DNA of 64,000 nucleotides from Stieleria magnilauensis. GTDB lineage: Bacteria > Planctomycetota > Planctomycetia > Pirellulales > Pirellulaceae. The translations under genes and the position numbers were made by a program. Below the pieces are notes generated by a model. It was not told the DNA's origin. It searched no databases and saw only the letters and a program-made list of their open reading frames with translations. Shown here piece by piece: positions 55,397 through 63,872 of this stretch (position 1 is its first letter; each line of letters begins with the position of its first letter). Location: the NCBI GenBank assembly GCA_007753675.1, contig CP036432.1, positions 2,578,394-2,642,393 of the forward strand. The letters run 5' to 3'.

Positions 55397-55559
55397 GCGG
55401 GGAGGAATCTGGAAAGTGAACGCATCAGCAGTCTAGTCGACTAAGGGGCTCGATTCCAGCAATCAGCGTCTCCAGCATCCCGCACTCCTGGTGCCGGGCG
55501 ATCGAATGTTCTCCCGGCTGGACCGATTGTAGGCATTGGTCCGTCATTGCGGCATCGGG

Positions 55560-58500
55560 TCAGGCACTTCGACCGATATTTGCCGTCGATGGCAGGTAGG
55601 GGGCGGCGGCCGGGCGGATGCGTAGCTGGAAGAACGCCGGATGCTGGGCCAGCAACAGGGAAAACATCGTCGCTCCGGATTCGCTCAACAGACCCAGCAT
55701 CGAATCGTCCAACTTCGGCAGGGTTCGCAAATCAAAGATGGCCCGATTGAGTGTCGTGCCGAACGGGCCGTAGGGATACGCTGCCAACGTGTTTTCACGC
55801 AAGCGAAAGTAATCCTGTGACGTCGTCGGCGTCGTTGCCATCCCCTGCTGCTCGGCGGCGCGTTGGAAATCGCCTCGCTGTTCGTAGATGTCGATCAGCA
55901 ATCCGACCGCGAGCTTTCGCGAAGGATTGGATTCGGGCGTCGAGTCGCGATAGCGTTGGGCATCGGTCAGGGCGCGGCGATCATATTGAAAGAACCAATC
56001 CACACGGCTTTTGTCGGTTTTGATCAGCATCGACAACGGGTTCAATTTCGTCGCCGTGCGTAACGCGTCGATCGCTTGCTCGCCCAAACCGAGCGCCGCC
56101 AACAGCAAGCCGCGCTGATGCTGGACCTGAAAGTTGTATCGGTACTTGCGATGCAATTCGGCGAAGATCCGATAGGCTTCTTCGAAATGATCCAGCGACT
56201 GCCATTCGATCATCGCTTGGGCCAATCGAGCGTCGACGGAGTTGGGATCTTTTTCGAGCGCCTTGGTCATGCTGCTGCGCGCCTTTTCCAGATGGGCGAG
56301 CGATTCGGCCGCGTCGGTTCGTGAGGCCAGGGTCAGCGAAGCGAGGGCGATTGCCGCCAACGGTTCGCTCAACCGTGGGTCTTCTTCGTGGGCTTTTTCA
56401 AAACAACTGAGCGCCCGCATCAGTCCCTTGGTGCTGTCGGCATCCGCGTAGGCATGCCCTTTCATCATGCATCCGTAGGCCATCGGATCCGGCGCATCGC
56501 TCTTTTGCCCGCTGGTGACCAGGGCACGTCCGATCTGTTTGGCAACGTCCGACGCCACCGCGCTTTGCGTCAGGAATTGTCCTCCCGGCAAGGCGCCCGA
56601 CTGCTCGGTCACAAACTGTTTGCCGTCGATCAGACTGCCGTCGACGGCACTGACGAGTTGCCAGCTGACGACCCAATAGGTTTGTTGTCCCGCCGTCTGG
56701 CTTTCGAAGGCCCCGGTCAAAAACGCATCCACCCCCAGTTCTTCGCCGAGCGCGACAAACTGTTCGGGCGTTTGGGCCGTCAACGGACGGAAGGGCAGCA
56801 CCGTCAGGCCGTCCACCGCCGACAGTTCATTGACGAGCGCGGAGGCCAGGATTTCACCGTCGGCAAGGCCGCGCTCGGCCAACGGCATCGCTCCGTCGGT
56901 CGGCTCCCCCGCCTTTGCGTTGATGTCACGAAGTTCCAACACCGCGATCGATTGGATCGATCCCAACCGCGAGGACGTCTTGCCCAATGACAGCCCGCCC
57001 AGCATGCCGCCGAACAGACCGCCGGCCAAGGTCGTCAACATGTGTCGCCGCAAGATCCCCTCGCCGGCTCCCTGTCGGTCGGCCGAATCGTGGGTCCGCG
57101 GTGAAGTTGCCGCGCCGCTGCTGCTCAAATCGAAACGACGCAATCGCGCGTATACATCCGTTGCCGTCGGGCGTTTGGCGGGATCCTTGTTCAGGCACTG
57201 GGCGATCAGTTCACACAACACCGCTGACTTCTCGCAAGGGCCGTGATCATATTCGACTTCTCCCCTCAGCGTGCCGGCCAATCGATCGGCCGGAGTCTCA
57301 CCGGGGATCGCCTGCTTTCCATAAAACACCTCGTACAGCACGCACCCGAATCCAAACATGTCGGCCGCGCTCGTCGCCGATTCGCCCCGCGCCTGTTCGG
57401 GCGCCATGTATCCGGGTGTCCCCAGGATCATTCCCGATCGAGTCCGACTGGTGTCTTGATCGTCATCAGCGAACGCCGAATCACTGACCCGCGAGAGTCC
57501 GAAATCGACCAACTTGACTCGCGGCGCCGAATCGCCTGCCGAATCGTGATGGTCGACCAACATCACGTTCTGTGGTTTCAAATCGCGATGGATCACCCCC
57601 GCGGCGTGCGCGGTCGCCAAGGCGCCGGCGATCTGCATCCCGATCTGACAGGTCTGCTCGGGCGACATCGGACCGGCGACCAGTTGCTCGGCCAAGGTCA
57701 GACCGCTCAGGAACTCCATCACCGCATACGGCGCATCGCCCGCCATCCCGACGTCGAACAGTTCCACAATGTTGGGATGCGACAGCGCCGCGACAGCCTT
57801 GGCCTCGCGTTCAAATCGCTCCACCAGCTCAATCCGTCGGGGGTCCGACGGTGCCAAATGCGGAAAACCCAACATCTTGATCGCAACAGGGCGGTCCAAC
57901 CGTGTGTCCAGGGCGCGATAGACGATTCCCATCCCGCCACGGGCCAGAACCCGACCGATCGCATAGGGCCCGATCGCGCTGACCGATTCGCCGCGGGCCA
58001 TGCGATCGTTGGCAACGGCTCGCTCAGCGGTGTCAGAAGATTTCGCCGAGGCAGGAGATTTCGCTGAGGCAGCATGGCCCTTCGAGGGAGGGCGTTCGCT
58101 CGCTTTCGGTGTTTGCCCCGCATCCGGCGACGGAGCCATCCATTGGGTGGCTCGTGGACTGTCATCCACTGGACCGGCATCCGCGAGGCCAGCCGCGGGA
58201 TCCACCTGGTCATCCACCTGGTCATCCACCTGGTCATCCACCTGGTCATCCACCTGGTCATCCACCTGGTCATCCACATCGGTCGCTGGTCGCTCATCGA
58301 CCAGCGGACCGCTTGGGTCGCTGGGGTCGGTCGGGCCGCTTAGGTCGGTCGGGTCGGCAAAACCCAACACCGGTTCCGGTCGCACGGGGACGCCGGTCTT
58401 GGACTGAAACGGTGTGGGCCGAGATTCGGCCGCCTGGCTGGCGCGACGTCGTTTCGCTTGTAGTTCGTTATCGATTGCCAGCAACTCTTCACGCAACAGT

Positions 58501-58661
58501 TCGATGTGTTCGCGCAGCGGCGTGCTGCGATGTTGCGCAATGAACAATTTGATGGCCTGTTCGACCGACAACGGGCGATCGGACTGGAAACACTCCTCGA
58601 ATTCCAGGCAAACCGTGTCGATCGCGGCCAATTCGTCGGCGGTCAGGTCGTCCAAGTTCAT
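55560..58661 (-). CDS. Membrane Ser/Thr protein kinase with C-terminal TPR region
   Basis: The 1033-residue protein has a long linker with DDQV repeats (residues 129-152) and then a Hanks-type kinase domain from about 230 to 510. Catalytic residues are visible: glycine loop RGGMGIVY, Lys262 in VAIK, HRDLKPQN with Asp360, DFG at 386-388 and APE at 420-422. A membrane helix lies at about 541-560 (MLTTLAGGLFGGMLGGLSLG). The C-terminus resembles a TolB-N-like region followed by TPRs. The N-terminus matches the fold commonly read with planctomycete ECF pairs. The sigma gene is the next gene upstream. Confidence 0.92.
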   Translation of the reverse strand: MNLDDLTADELAAIDTVCLEFEECFQSDRPLSVEQAIKLFIAQHRSTPLREHIELLREELLAIDNELQAKRRRASQAAESRPTPFQSKTGVPVRPEPVLGFADPTDLSGPTDPSDPSGPLVDERPATDVDDQVDDQVDDQVDDQVDDQVDDQVDPAAGLADAGPVDDSPRATQWMAPSPDAGQTPKASERPPSKGHAASAKSPASAKSSDTAERAVANDRMARGESVSAIGPYAIGRVLARGGMGIVYRALDTRLDRPVAIKMLGFPHLAPSDPRRIELVERFEREAKAVAALSHPNIVELFDVGMAGDAPYAVMEFLSGLTLAEQLVAGPMSPEQTCQIGMQIAGALATAHAAGVIHRDLKPQNVMLVDHHDSAGDSAPRVKLVDFGLSRVSDSAFADDDQDTSRTRSGMILGTPGYMAPEQARGESATSAADMFGFGCVLYEVFYGKQAIPGETPADRLAGTLRGEVEYDHGPCEKSAVLCELIAQCLNKDPAKRPTATDVYARLRRFDLSSSGAATSPRTHDSADRQGAGEGILRRHMLTTLAGGLFGGMLGGLSLGKTSSRLGSIQSIAVLELRDINAKAGEPTDGAMPLAERGLADGEILASALVNELSAVDGLTVLPFRPLTAQTPEQFVALGEELGVDAFLTGAFESQTAGQQTYWVVSWQLVSAVDGSLIDGKQFVTEQSGALPGGQFLTQSAVASDVAKQIGRALVTSGQKSDAPDPMAYGCMMKGHAYADADSTKGLMRALSCFEKAHEEDPRLSEPLAAIALASLTLASRTDAAESLAHLEKARSSMTKALEKDPNSVDARLAQAMIEWQSLDHFEEAYRIFAELHRKYRYNFQVQHQRGLLLAALGLGEQAIDALRTATKLNPLSMLIKTDKSRVDWFFQYDRRALTDAQRYRDSTPESNPSRKLAVGLLIDIYEQRGDFQRAAEQQGMATTPTTSQDYFRLRENTLAAYPYGPFGTTLNRAIFDLRTLPKLDDSMLGLLSESGATMFSLLLAQHPAFFQLRIRPAAAPYLPSTANIGRSA
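58204..58275 (-). repeat. 12-bp coding minisatellite (DDQV) in kinase gene
   Basis: About six copies of a 12-bp unit (plus strand CACCTGGTCATC) are in phase with the kinase gene. They encode DDQV repeats in the linker before the kinase domain. The period keeps frame. The tract is nearly perfect, which suggests recent expansion. Confidence 0.9.
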
Positions 58662-58804
58662 CGTGTGTTACTACCGGGTCACTAGCTTGTTTGTACCGTG
58701 TCGCTGGGCTCGACGATCGGGTATTCAACGATCGGGTATTCAACGACCTGGCATCCCCCGATCGGGCGAACCATGATCCATGATGAAGCGTTCAACGGCC
58801 GGGC

Positions 58805-59479
58805 TCAAACCGACTCGTCCAGTTCCTCGTCGTTGGAATGAACGGCTTCGGACCAAGTCCGCCGAATCAATTGCAACCGCCGCTCGGTTGCGCGTTTGCT
58901 GAGCCCCAGCCGGTCAGCAATCTCGTCGACCAAGAAACCATCCATCCGCATCACTGCGATTTGACGCAGCTGGGCGTCTGGCAATTGATCCAGCAGCGCG
59001 TTGCACGTCTCTTCCAGCTCGACGTTAAGATCCGCGGTCATCGACTCGTCGGAAACCCCACCGATGCCGGGTGACTTGCGAGTCTCGTCTTCATGCATGA
59101 ACACCGATTCCCCCCGAACGGCTCCGCCGCCCCGTTTCTGACGGGTCTGGTACCTCAGGTGGGCGTTGACTTTGCGGCCGGTCAGCGTGATCAACAACCC
59201 CCACAGGTTGTCGGGGCCACTGAGATCAGGAAACTGGTCGCGTCGAATTCCCGCAATAAAACTGTTGAAAGCCGACAGTGCGATGTCTTCTTCGTCACCG
59301 GCTCGCTTGAGGTTTGAGGGCAGACGTTTGGCCGCCAAACGCACCAACCGTTGAAAGTACCCGTTCCAAAGCTCGCCGATCGCTTCATCGTCTCCCTTGC
59401 GAACACGCTCCATCGCAGCGGCAAACCGTTCCGCTGCACTGCTGTCGGCTCCGGGCTGATCGTTGGGGTGGTTGTCCAT
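58805..59479 (-). CDS. ECF-type RNA polymerase sigma factor (planctomycete kinase-linked class)
   Basis: This protein of about 224 residues starts MDNHPNDQPGADSSAAERFA. Region 2-like sequence (AIGELWNGYFQRLVRLAAKR) includes DEEDIALSAFNSFIAGIRRD. Region 4 is QIAVMRMDGFLVDEIADRLG, then LSKRATERRLQLIRRTWSEA. This matches the ECF class usually found next to Ser/Thr kinase genes in planctomycetes. Starts at 59506 (ATG) and 59590 are also open but look less natural. The kinase is encoded 143 bases downstream. It may direct the kinase operon or be controlled by it. Confidence 0.88.
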   Translation of the reverse strand: MDNHPNDQPGADSSAAERFAAAMERVRKGDDEAIGELWNGYFQRLVRLAAKRLPSNLKRAGDEEDIALSAFNSFIAGIRRDQFPDLSGPDNLWGLLITLTGRKVNAHLRYQTRQKRGGGAVRGESVFMHEDETRKSPGIGGVSDESMTADLNVELEETCNALLDQLPDAQLRQIAVMRMDGFLVDEIADRLGLSKRATERRLQLIRRTWSEAVHSNDEELDESV

Positions 59480-59994
59480 CACGTTCAGATTGTTGCGCCA
59501 TTCCATAACATCGTCCAGACGATCAAAAAAACAGTGGATTGGCTGGATTTGGATGCTGCAAAGCAAGTGTCGAAGCAAAGCGGGGCGCAAGGTCGACCTC
59601 GTCGCGATAATCCGACCGCAGGATTATACGGATCTTGCGGAAAAACAGTTCAACCGAGGGGGATTCCCTTGCCCGTCTTCCTGGATTCGGTAATCATTCC
59701 CATCGTAACAGGATTCATTTCGGAGAATACGACAAGGGTTCACCAACCGGTCTCAACCCGACATTCCACAATCGCCCCCGCAGCCTGAGACGGCGGTGGG
59801 CCTGTGGCTGGACCGCTGGATGGACCGTGTCGCCCGATCGCCGCGATTCCGAGCGATCGGCATTTTCCGGTGCCTTGGCGACCAGGAACCTATTCCCGAC
59901 CTAAGTTCCCTCCAGCGGGGAGCACCTTGGGGAGTATTCGCGCTGCATGAACACTGTCACTACACAACATCGCCATCCGGGGGGAATCCAACAC
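59480..59994. other. Divergent intergenic region of 515 bp
   Basis: This region separates the sigma factor gene (minus) and the DUF1573 gene (plus) and should contain both promoters. The short frames here lack domain sequence. I found no convincing promoter boxes, RNA gene or repeat. A purine-rich GGGGGGAAT run lies about 8 bases before the DUF1573 ATG and could serve as a ribosome site. Confidence 0.5.
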
Positions 59995-60993
59995 ATGTTC
60001 CGCGCCACCGTCATCGCTCTTGCGACCCTTGCGACTTCGTTCTCGATCGCTGCATCCGCACTGGCCCAATCGCAATGGCCCGACAATGCCTTTGCAATCA
60101 AGAAGCATGACTTTGGCACCGTAGCGGTTGCTTCCAAAACCGAATTCCGCTTCCCGGTCTACAACCCCTACACGCAACCGCTGCACATCCAAACGGTCCG
60201 ACGAAGCTGTGGATGCACGACACCGATCGTCGAAACCGAGTACATCGAGCCCGGCCAAACGGGGTCGATTCTGGCGCGATTCAACACCGACACCTTCCGG
60301 GGCACCAAGGGCGCAACACTGACCGTCGTGATCGACAAACCGTTCTTCAGCGAAGTGCGGCTGCGTGTCGACGGCTACATCCGCAGCGACATGGTATTCC
60401 ACCCCGGTGCGATCGAGTTTGGCACCGTCAACCAAGGCGAATCGGACAGCAAGACCACACGCGTGCTGTATGCCGGCCGCAGCGATTGGGAAATCGCCGA
60501 CGTGCGAAGCAATGTGCCGTGGCTGGTCCCGAGCAAGAAACTGGTCAGCCGAAGCGCCGGCCGGGCCGATTATGAGCTGACCGTCGCGATCCGCGAAGAC
60601 GCACCCACCGGGCCGTTCCAAAACGAAATCATCGTCATCACCAACGACACCAAACGCCCCGAAGTCCCCTTCCCGGTCAGCGGCAACGTCGAAAGTCCGC
60701 TCAGCATCTCGCCCCAAGCGATCGCCTTTGGCAGCTTGAAGCCGGGCCAAAAAATCGAAAAGCGATTGGTCATCAAAGGTGCCACCCCGTTCACGATCGA
60801 ATCGATCACCTGTGAAGGCTGGGACGTCTCCTTCCCCCAAGCCACCGTCGCCAAGACGATCCACATCGTTCCCGCCACGTTCACCCCGACCGACGCCGAA
60901 GGCCCTCAAAAAGTGACCGTCCTGATCACCACCGCCGGCGATCAATCCGTCACCGCCAAAGCCATCCTGACCGCCGACATCCGCGAGCAGTGA
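59995..60993 (+). CDS. Secreted DUF1573-domain protein
   Basis: This 332-residue protein begins with a signal peptide (MFRATVIALATLATSFSIAA, cleavage near ALAQS). The DUF1573 domain has HDFGTVAVASKTEFRFPVYN, and RRSCGCTTPIVETEYIEPGQ is the conserved RxSCGCT segment. Two further beta-sandwich modules follow. These proteins resemble immunoglobulin-like extracellular domains; their biochemical role is unknown. The longer start at 59947 puts 16 residues before the signal peptide and is less likely. A competing minus-strand frame is a shadow. Confidence 0.88.
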   Translation: MFRATVIALATLATSFSIAASALAQSQWPDNAFAIKKHDFGTVAVASKTEFRFPVYNPYTQPLHIQTVRRSCGCTTPIVETEYIEPGQTGSILARFNTDTFRGTKGATLTVVIDKPFFSEVRLRVDGYIRSDMVFHPGAIEFGTVNQGESDSKTTRVLYAGRSDWEIADVRSNVPWLVPSKKLVSRSAGRADYELTVAIREDAPTGPFQNEIIVITNDTKRPEVPFPVSGNVESPLSISPQAIAFGSLKPGQKIEKRLVIKGATPFTIESITCEGWDVSFPQATVAKTIHIVPATFTPTDAEGPQKVTVLITTAGDQSVTAKAILTADIREQ

Positions 60994-61037
60994 TTCGCGA
61001 GCAGTGATTCGCGAGCAGTGATCCGCGAGCAGTGATT
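60982..61037 (+). repeat. 14-bp tandem repeat, four copies, spanning a stop codon
   Basis: Four copies of CGCGAGCAGTGATT run from 60982 to 61037, with one base change in the third copy. The first copy covers the last codons (CGC GAG CAG TGA) of the DUF1573 gene, so the stop codon is inside the repeat. The later copies are outside the coding region. This is the second stop-spanning duplication in the window. Confidence 0.92.
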
Positions 61038-61325
61038 CGTGGTTTAGTTCCAATCGGGGCGCTTTTTGTTAGCGGCAGGGCGCGCGCCCAATACCGCTAA
61101 ATCGACAAGATTTTGACCACGGCACAGCCCGAAAGCTTGCGTTAAACGGCCGATCATCCATTGACATCAGCCCGTTCGCGCCAGCGCACGGGCGCCCATC
61201 GATGTCGATTGAGCGGTACTGGACGGGCGTCTTGCTGCGAAACAATGCTCCATAGCGACCACGTCCGGGGCCGGCAGACTATCTTGGGCATTTCTGTCCT
61301 TCCGCCCTGGCCCCGATACGATTCC
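60994..61325. other. Intergenic region of 332 bp with repeats
   Basis: This space lies between the DUF1573 and sulfatase genes. It holds three extra copies of the 14-bp repeat, a REP-like hairpin (61069-61100) and a 36-bp sequence (61084-61119) repeated at 63570-63605. A promoter for the sulfatase may lie in the second half, but no clear boxes were seen. Confidence 0.6.
61069..61100. repeat. REP-like hairpin
   Basis: The outer arms TTAGCGG and CCGCTAA (61069-61075 and 61094-61100) are perfect complements. Inside is GGGCGCGCGCCC, itself a palindrome. The 22 bases from 61063 are identical to those from 63663. It belongs to the same family as the right-end hairpin. Confidence 0.75.
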
Positions 61326-62894
61326 ATGCCTCAACGTCTTGTCCGCCTTCGGTTCGTCTGCCTCGCGCTGTTTTTGTTTCCGATCGGACCACTCTCGTGG
61401 CGCCTCTTCCCCCAAGACGCTGTCGCCGCGGGGCCTCCCAACATCGTGTTTGTCCTGTGTGACGACCATCGATATGACTGCTTGGGCGTTGCCGGCCATC
61501 CGTTCATCGAAACGCCGCACATTGATGCGATCGCGTCGGCCGGTGCAATGTTCACCAATGCCTACGTCACGACGTCGCTATGCTCGCCCAGTCGCGCGTC
61601 GATCTTGACCGGACAATACGCGCACAACCACCGCGTCGTGGACAACTACCACCCGGTCGATTCGAGCCTGGTGTTCTTTCCCCAACAGCTTCAAAAAGCC
61701 GGCTACCAAACCGCCTTTATCGGCAAATGGCACATGGGTGGAGACATCGATGACCCGCAGCGTGGGTTTGACCACTGGGTCGCGTTCAAGGGGCAAGGCA
61801 CCTATTGGCCCGATGGTCACGGCACGACTCGTGAAGTTCCCCAAACGACCTACGACGGTTTCAACGTCAATGGAAAACGCGTGGCACAAAAGGGCTACAT
61901 CACCGACGAGTTGACCGACTATGCCATCGACTGGCTCGAGCAGCGGCAATCCGAACAACCCTTCTTCTTGTACGTCAGCCACAAGGGCGTTCACGCAGAC
62001 TTCGTGCCCGCGGATCGACACCGAGGACGCTATGACGACGAAGCATTGCCGATCCGCATTCCGACTCCCGAGCAGATGGCCAGCGGAAAGCTACCGATGT
62101 GGGTCCGCAATCAACGCAACAGTCGGCACGGGGTCGATTTCGGATACAACATGGCCGATTTCTCACCGACGATCTATTACCGCCGCTACTGTGAATCGAT
62201 TCTTGCCGTGGATGACAGTGTCGGTCGCCTGGACCAGTACCTGCAACAATCCGACCTCGCCGACAACACCGTGTTCGTCTACATGGGCGACAACGGATTT
62301 CAGTTCGGCGATCACGGGCTGATCGACAAACGCGTCGCTTACGAAGCAAGCGCCAAGGTCCCGTTGTTGATGAAAGCGCCCGGCCGAATCCCGCCGGGCC
62401 AAACCTACACCGATCTGATCGGCAATATCGACATCGCGCCGACGCTGCTGGAAGCCGCCGGTGCGGAATCTCCTCCGACAATTGATGGGATCAGCCTGTG
62501 GAAGTCGATCTGCGGCACGTCGACCGACGACGTGACTCGAAAACATCTGTTGTACGAGTATTACTGGGAACGCAACTATCCCCACACGCCGACCTTGCAC
62601 GCCGTGATCGGTGGACGCTGGAAATACATTCGCTGCCATGGACTTTGGGATCGCGATGAGTTTTACGACTTGCAAAATGATCCCGAGGAAATGAACAACC
62701 TGATCGATGATCCCTCACATCAAACGCGAATCAAAGCAATGAATCAGACACTCTGGTCGTTGCTGAAGGAATCCGAGGGCAACGAGATTCCGTTGTTGGA
62801 AGACCGCGGTCCAAACTTCCCTTGGCGACATCCCGATCACTCGCCGCAGGCAGAATTCCCCGACGAGTATTTCCGCGAGAGCGAGAAAGGTTGA
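61326..62894 (+). CDS. Secreted family S1 sulfatase
   Basis: The protein starts MPQRLVRLRFVCLALFLFPI with a signal peptide and has 522 residues. NIVFVLCDDHRYDCLGVAGH holds the metal-binding Asp pair. The formylglycine signature CSPSRASILTG is intact (Cys to be modified, C-x-P-S-R). KWHMGG and YMGDNGFQFGDHG carry the other catalytic residues. It hydrolyses sulfate esters, likely of algal polysaccharides, in the periplasm or outside. Formylglycine is made by a separate enzyme that is not seen here. The longer upstream frame lacks family sequence. Confidence 0.95.
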   Translation: MPQRLVRLRFVCLALFLFPIGPLSWRLFPQDAVAAGPPNIVFVLCDDHRYDCLGVAGHPFIETPHIDAIASAGAMFTNAYVTTSLCSPSRASILTGQYAHNHRVVDNYHPVDSSLVFFPQQLQKAGYQTAFIGKWHMGGDIDDPQRGFDHWVAFKGQGTYWPDGHGTTREVPQTTYDGFNVNGKRVAQKGYITDELTDYAIDWLEQRQSEQPFFLYVSHKGVHADFVPADRHRGRYDDEALPIRIPTPEQMASGKLPMWVRNQRNSRHGVDFGYNMADFSPTIYYRRYCESILAVDDSVGRLDQYLQQSDLADNTVFVYMGDNGFQFGDHGLIDKRVAYEASAKVPLLMKAPGRIPPGQTYTDLIGNIDIAPTLLEAAGAESPPTIDGISLWKSICGTSTDDVTRKHLLYEYYWERNYPHTPTLHAVIGGRWKYIRCHGLWDRDEFYDLQNDPEEMNNLIDDPSHQTRIKAMNQTLWSLLKESEGNEIPLLEDRGPNFPWRHPDHSPQAEFPDEYFRESEKG

Positions 62895-62988
62895 CGCGGG
62901 CGTGACGCGTCGGGATACAAATAGCCCGCGCTGGTGCGGAATTCACTGCCTTAGCAAACGCACGTCGACCAAAATTTCGCAGGCATCA

Positions 62989-63390
62989 CTAATCGTCAAG
63001 ATGATATGGAACGCGGCACTCCTGATACAGGGCGCGCTTCTGGCAGAGATCACGCTGGCGAGTTGACCCGGAGAGCACTTCCACGACGATGGCCGGTGCC
63101 GATTCAATGTGGCCATCGGGTGGTGCTCCGCAGACCACCGAAATATCGGGCCGAACCACGGTGTCGGCGGAGATGATCCAATCGATCTCGGCCAGCACTG
63201 CTGCACTGCACTTGGCGTGATCGATGGCATTAGTCAACGCCGTCCCCAAACGCATCAGCATTCCCCCATGGCGACCGAAAGGACTGGGCGTCATCGCCAC
63301 CGCAGTGCCCTGCCACAACTCCCAATCACTTTCCCACAACCGGTAATCGTCGATTGTGTAGTGAGGTGAATACCGATCAGCGGAACTCAT
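62989..63390 (-). pseudogene. Short Uma2-family (DUF820) endonuclease-like gene, probably C-terminally truncated
   Basis: The frame from ATG at 63390 gives about 133 residues, whereas Uma2 proteins usually have about 190. The core is visible: SADRYSPHYTIDDYRLWESD, VVRPDISVVC, AIVVEVLSGSTRQRDLCQK and ALYQECRVPYH. The family's PD-(D/E)xK-type Asp and Glu are present. Sequence stops just after VPYHLDD, where an extended strand would normally follow. A neighbouring frame continues about 20 residues (ILTISDACEILVDVRLLRQ), so a frameshift is possible, but it restores little. It is probably broken. Confidence 0.68.
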
Positions 63391-63669
63391 CAGCGGATCT
63401 GCGAGAAAGCATGCGCAACGTCGTGTGCCGACCGCCATTCTATCAACAATTCCTGGCCTACCCAAAACCGAAAGGCGTGGGCAAGGGGCCACGCAGCGTC
63501 CCTCGCGCACGCGTCGGGCTACGTTCACTGCGCTGAATTCATAACATCGACTAACTCGACAGCCCGCTTGCGCCCAATACCGCTGAATCGACAAGGTTTT
63601 GACCAGCGCAGGGCCCGTAGGCTCGCGCCCAATGCCACTTAGTTTGACACCAACCGGGGTGTTTTTTGT

Positions 63670-63745
63670 TAGCGGCAGGGCGCGAGCCCTCCGGTCTTTC
63701 ACGTTTTTTTCAAGCTGCCACCGGACGGCTCGCGCCGTTCCGCTA
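63670..63745. repeat. REP-like double hairpin with GCGA tetraloops
   Basis: Left arm 63670-63695 and right arm 63720-63745 are inverted copies with 23 of 26 positions matching. Each arm folds on its own: GGGC-GCGA-GCCC in the left and CGGC-GCGA-GCCG in the other, read on the minus strand. The two changes in the stem are compensatory, so the structure is kept. A run of T lies between them. Confidence 0.8.
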
Positions 63746-63804
63746 CCTCCTTCAGATCACCGGGAATCGATGCTCCAAAGCGAGGCCCGATGGGGGCGCA
63801 GCGC

Positions 63805-63833
63805 TTGACACGCCCACCTGACCACGTTACCAT
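63805..63833 (+). promoter_or_regulatory. Candidate sigma-70-type promoter for the GntR gene
   Basis: TTGACA at 63805-63810 is a perfect -35 box. After a 17-base spacer comes TACCAT at 63828-63833, which matches 4 of 6 with TATAAT. The start codon of the GntR-type gene lies 40 bases downstream. CTAGTACACCAGGTAT just after it could be an operator for self-control, but no strong palindrome is seen. Confidence 0.55.
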
Positions 63834-63872
63834 CTATCTAGTACACCAGGTATCCGGAGATGTAGCGAAGCG

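Larger units (their letters stand above)
63391..63872. other. Intergenic region of 482 bp with repeats and a promoter candidate
   Basis: It contains the second copy of the 36-bp repeat (63570-63605), the double REP-like hairpin (63670-63745) and the promoter candidate of the GntR gene. A related GCGCCCAATGCC unit lies at about 63622-63633. No gene was recognised. Confidence 0.6.

Noticed and set aside
59890-61053. A 387-codon minus-strand frame over the DUF1573 gene
   Set aside because: The plus-strand frame has a signal peptide and the RxSCGCT motif; the minus frame is low-complexity Asp/Gly/Arg-rich.
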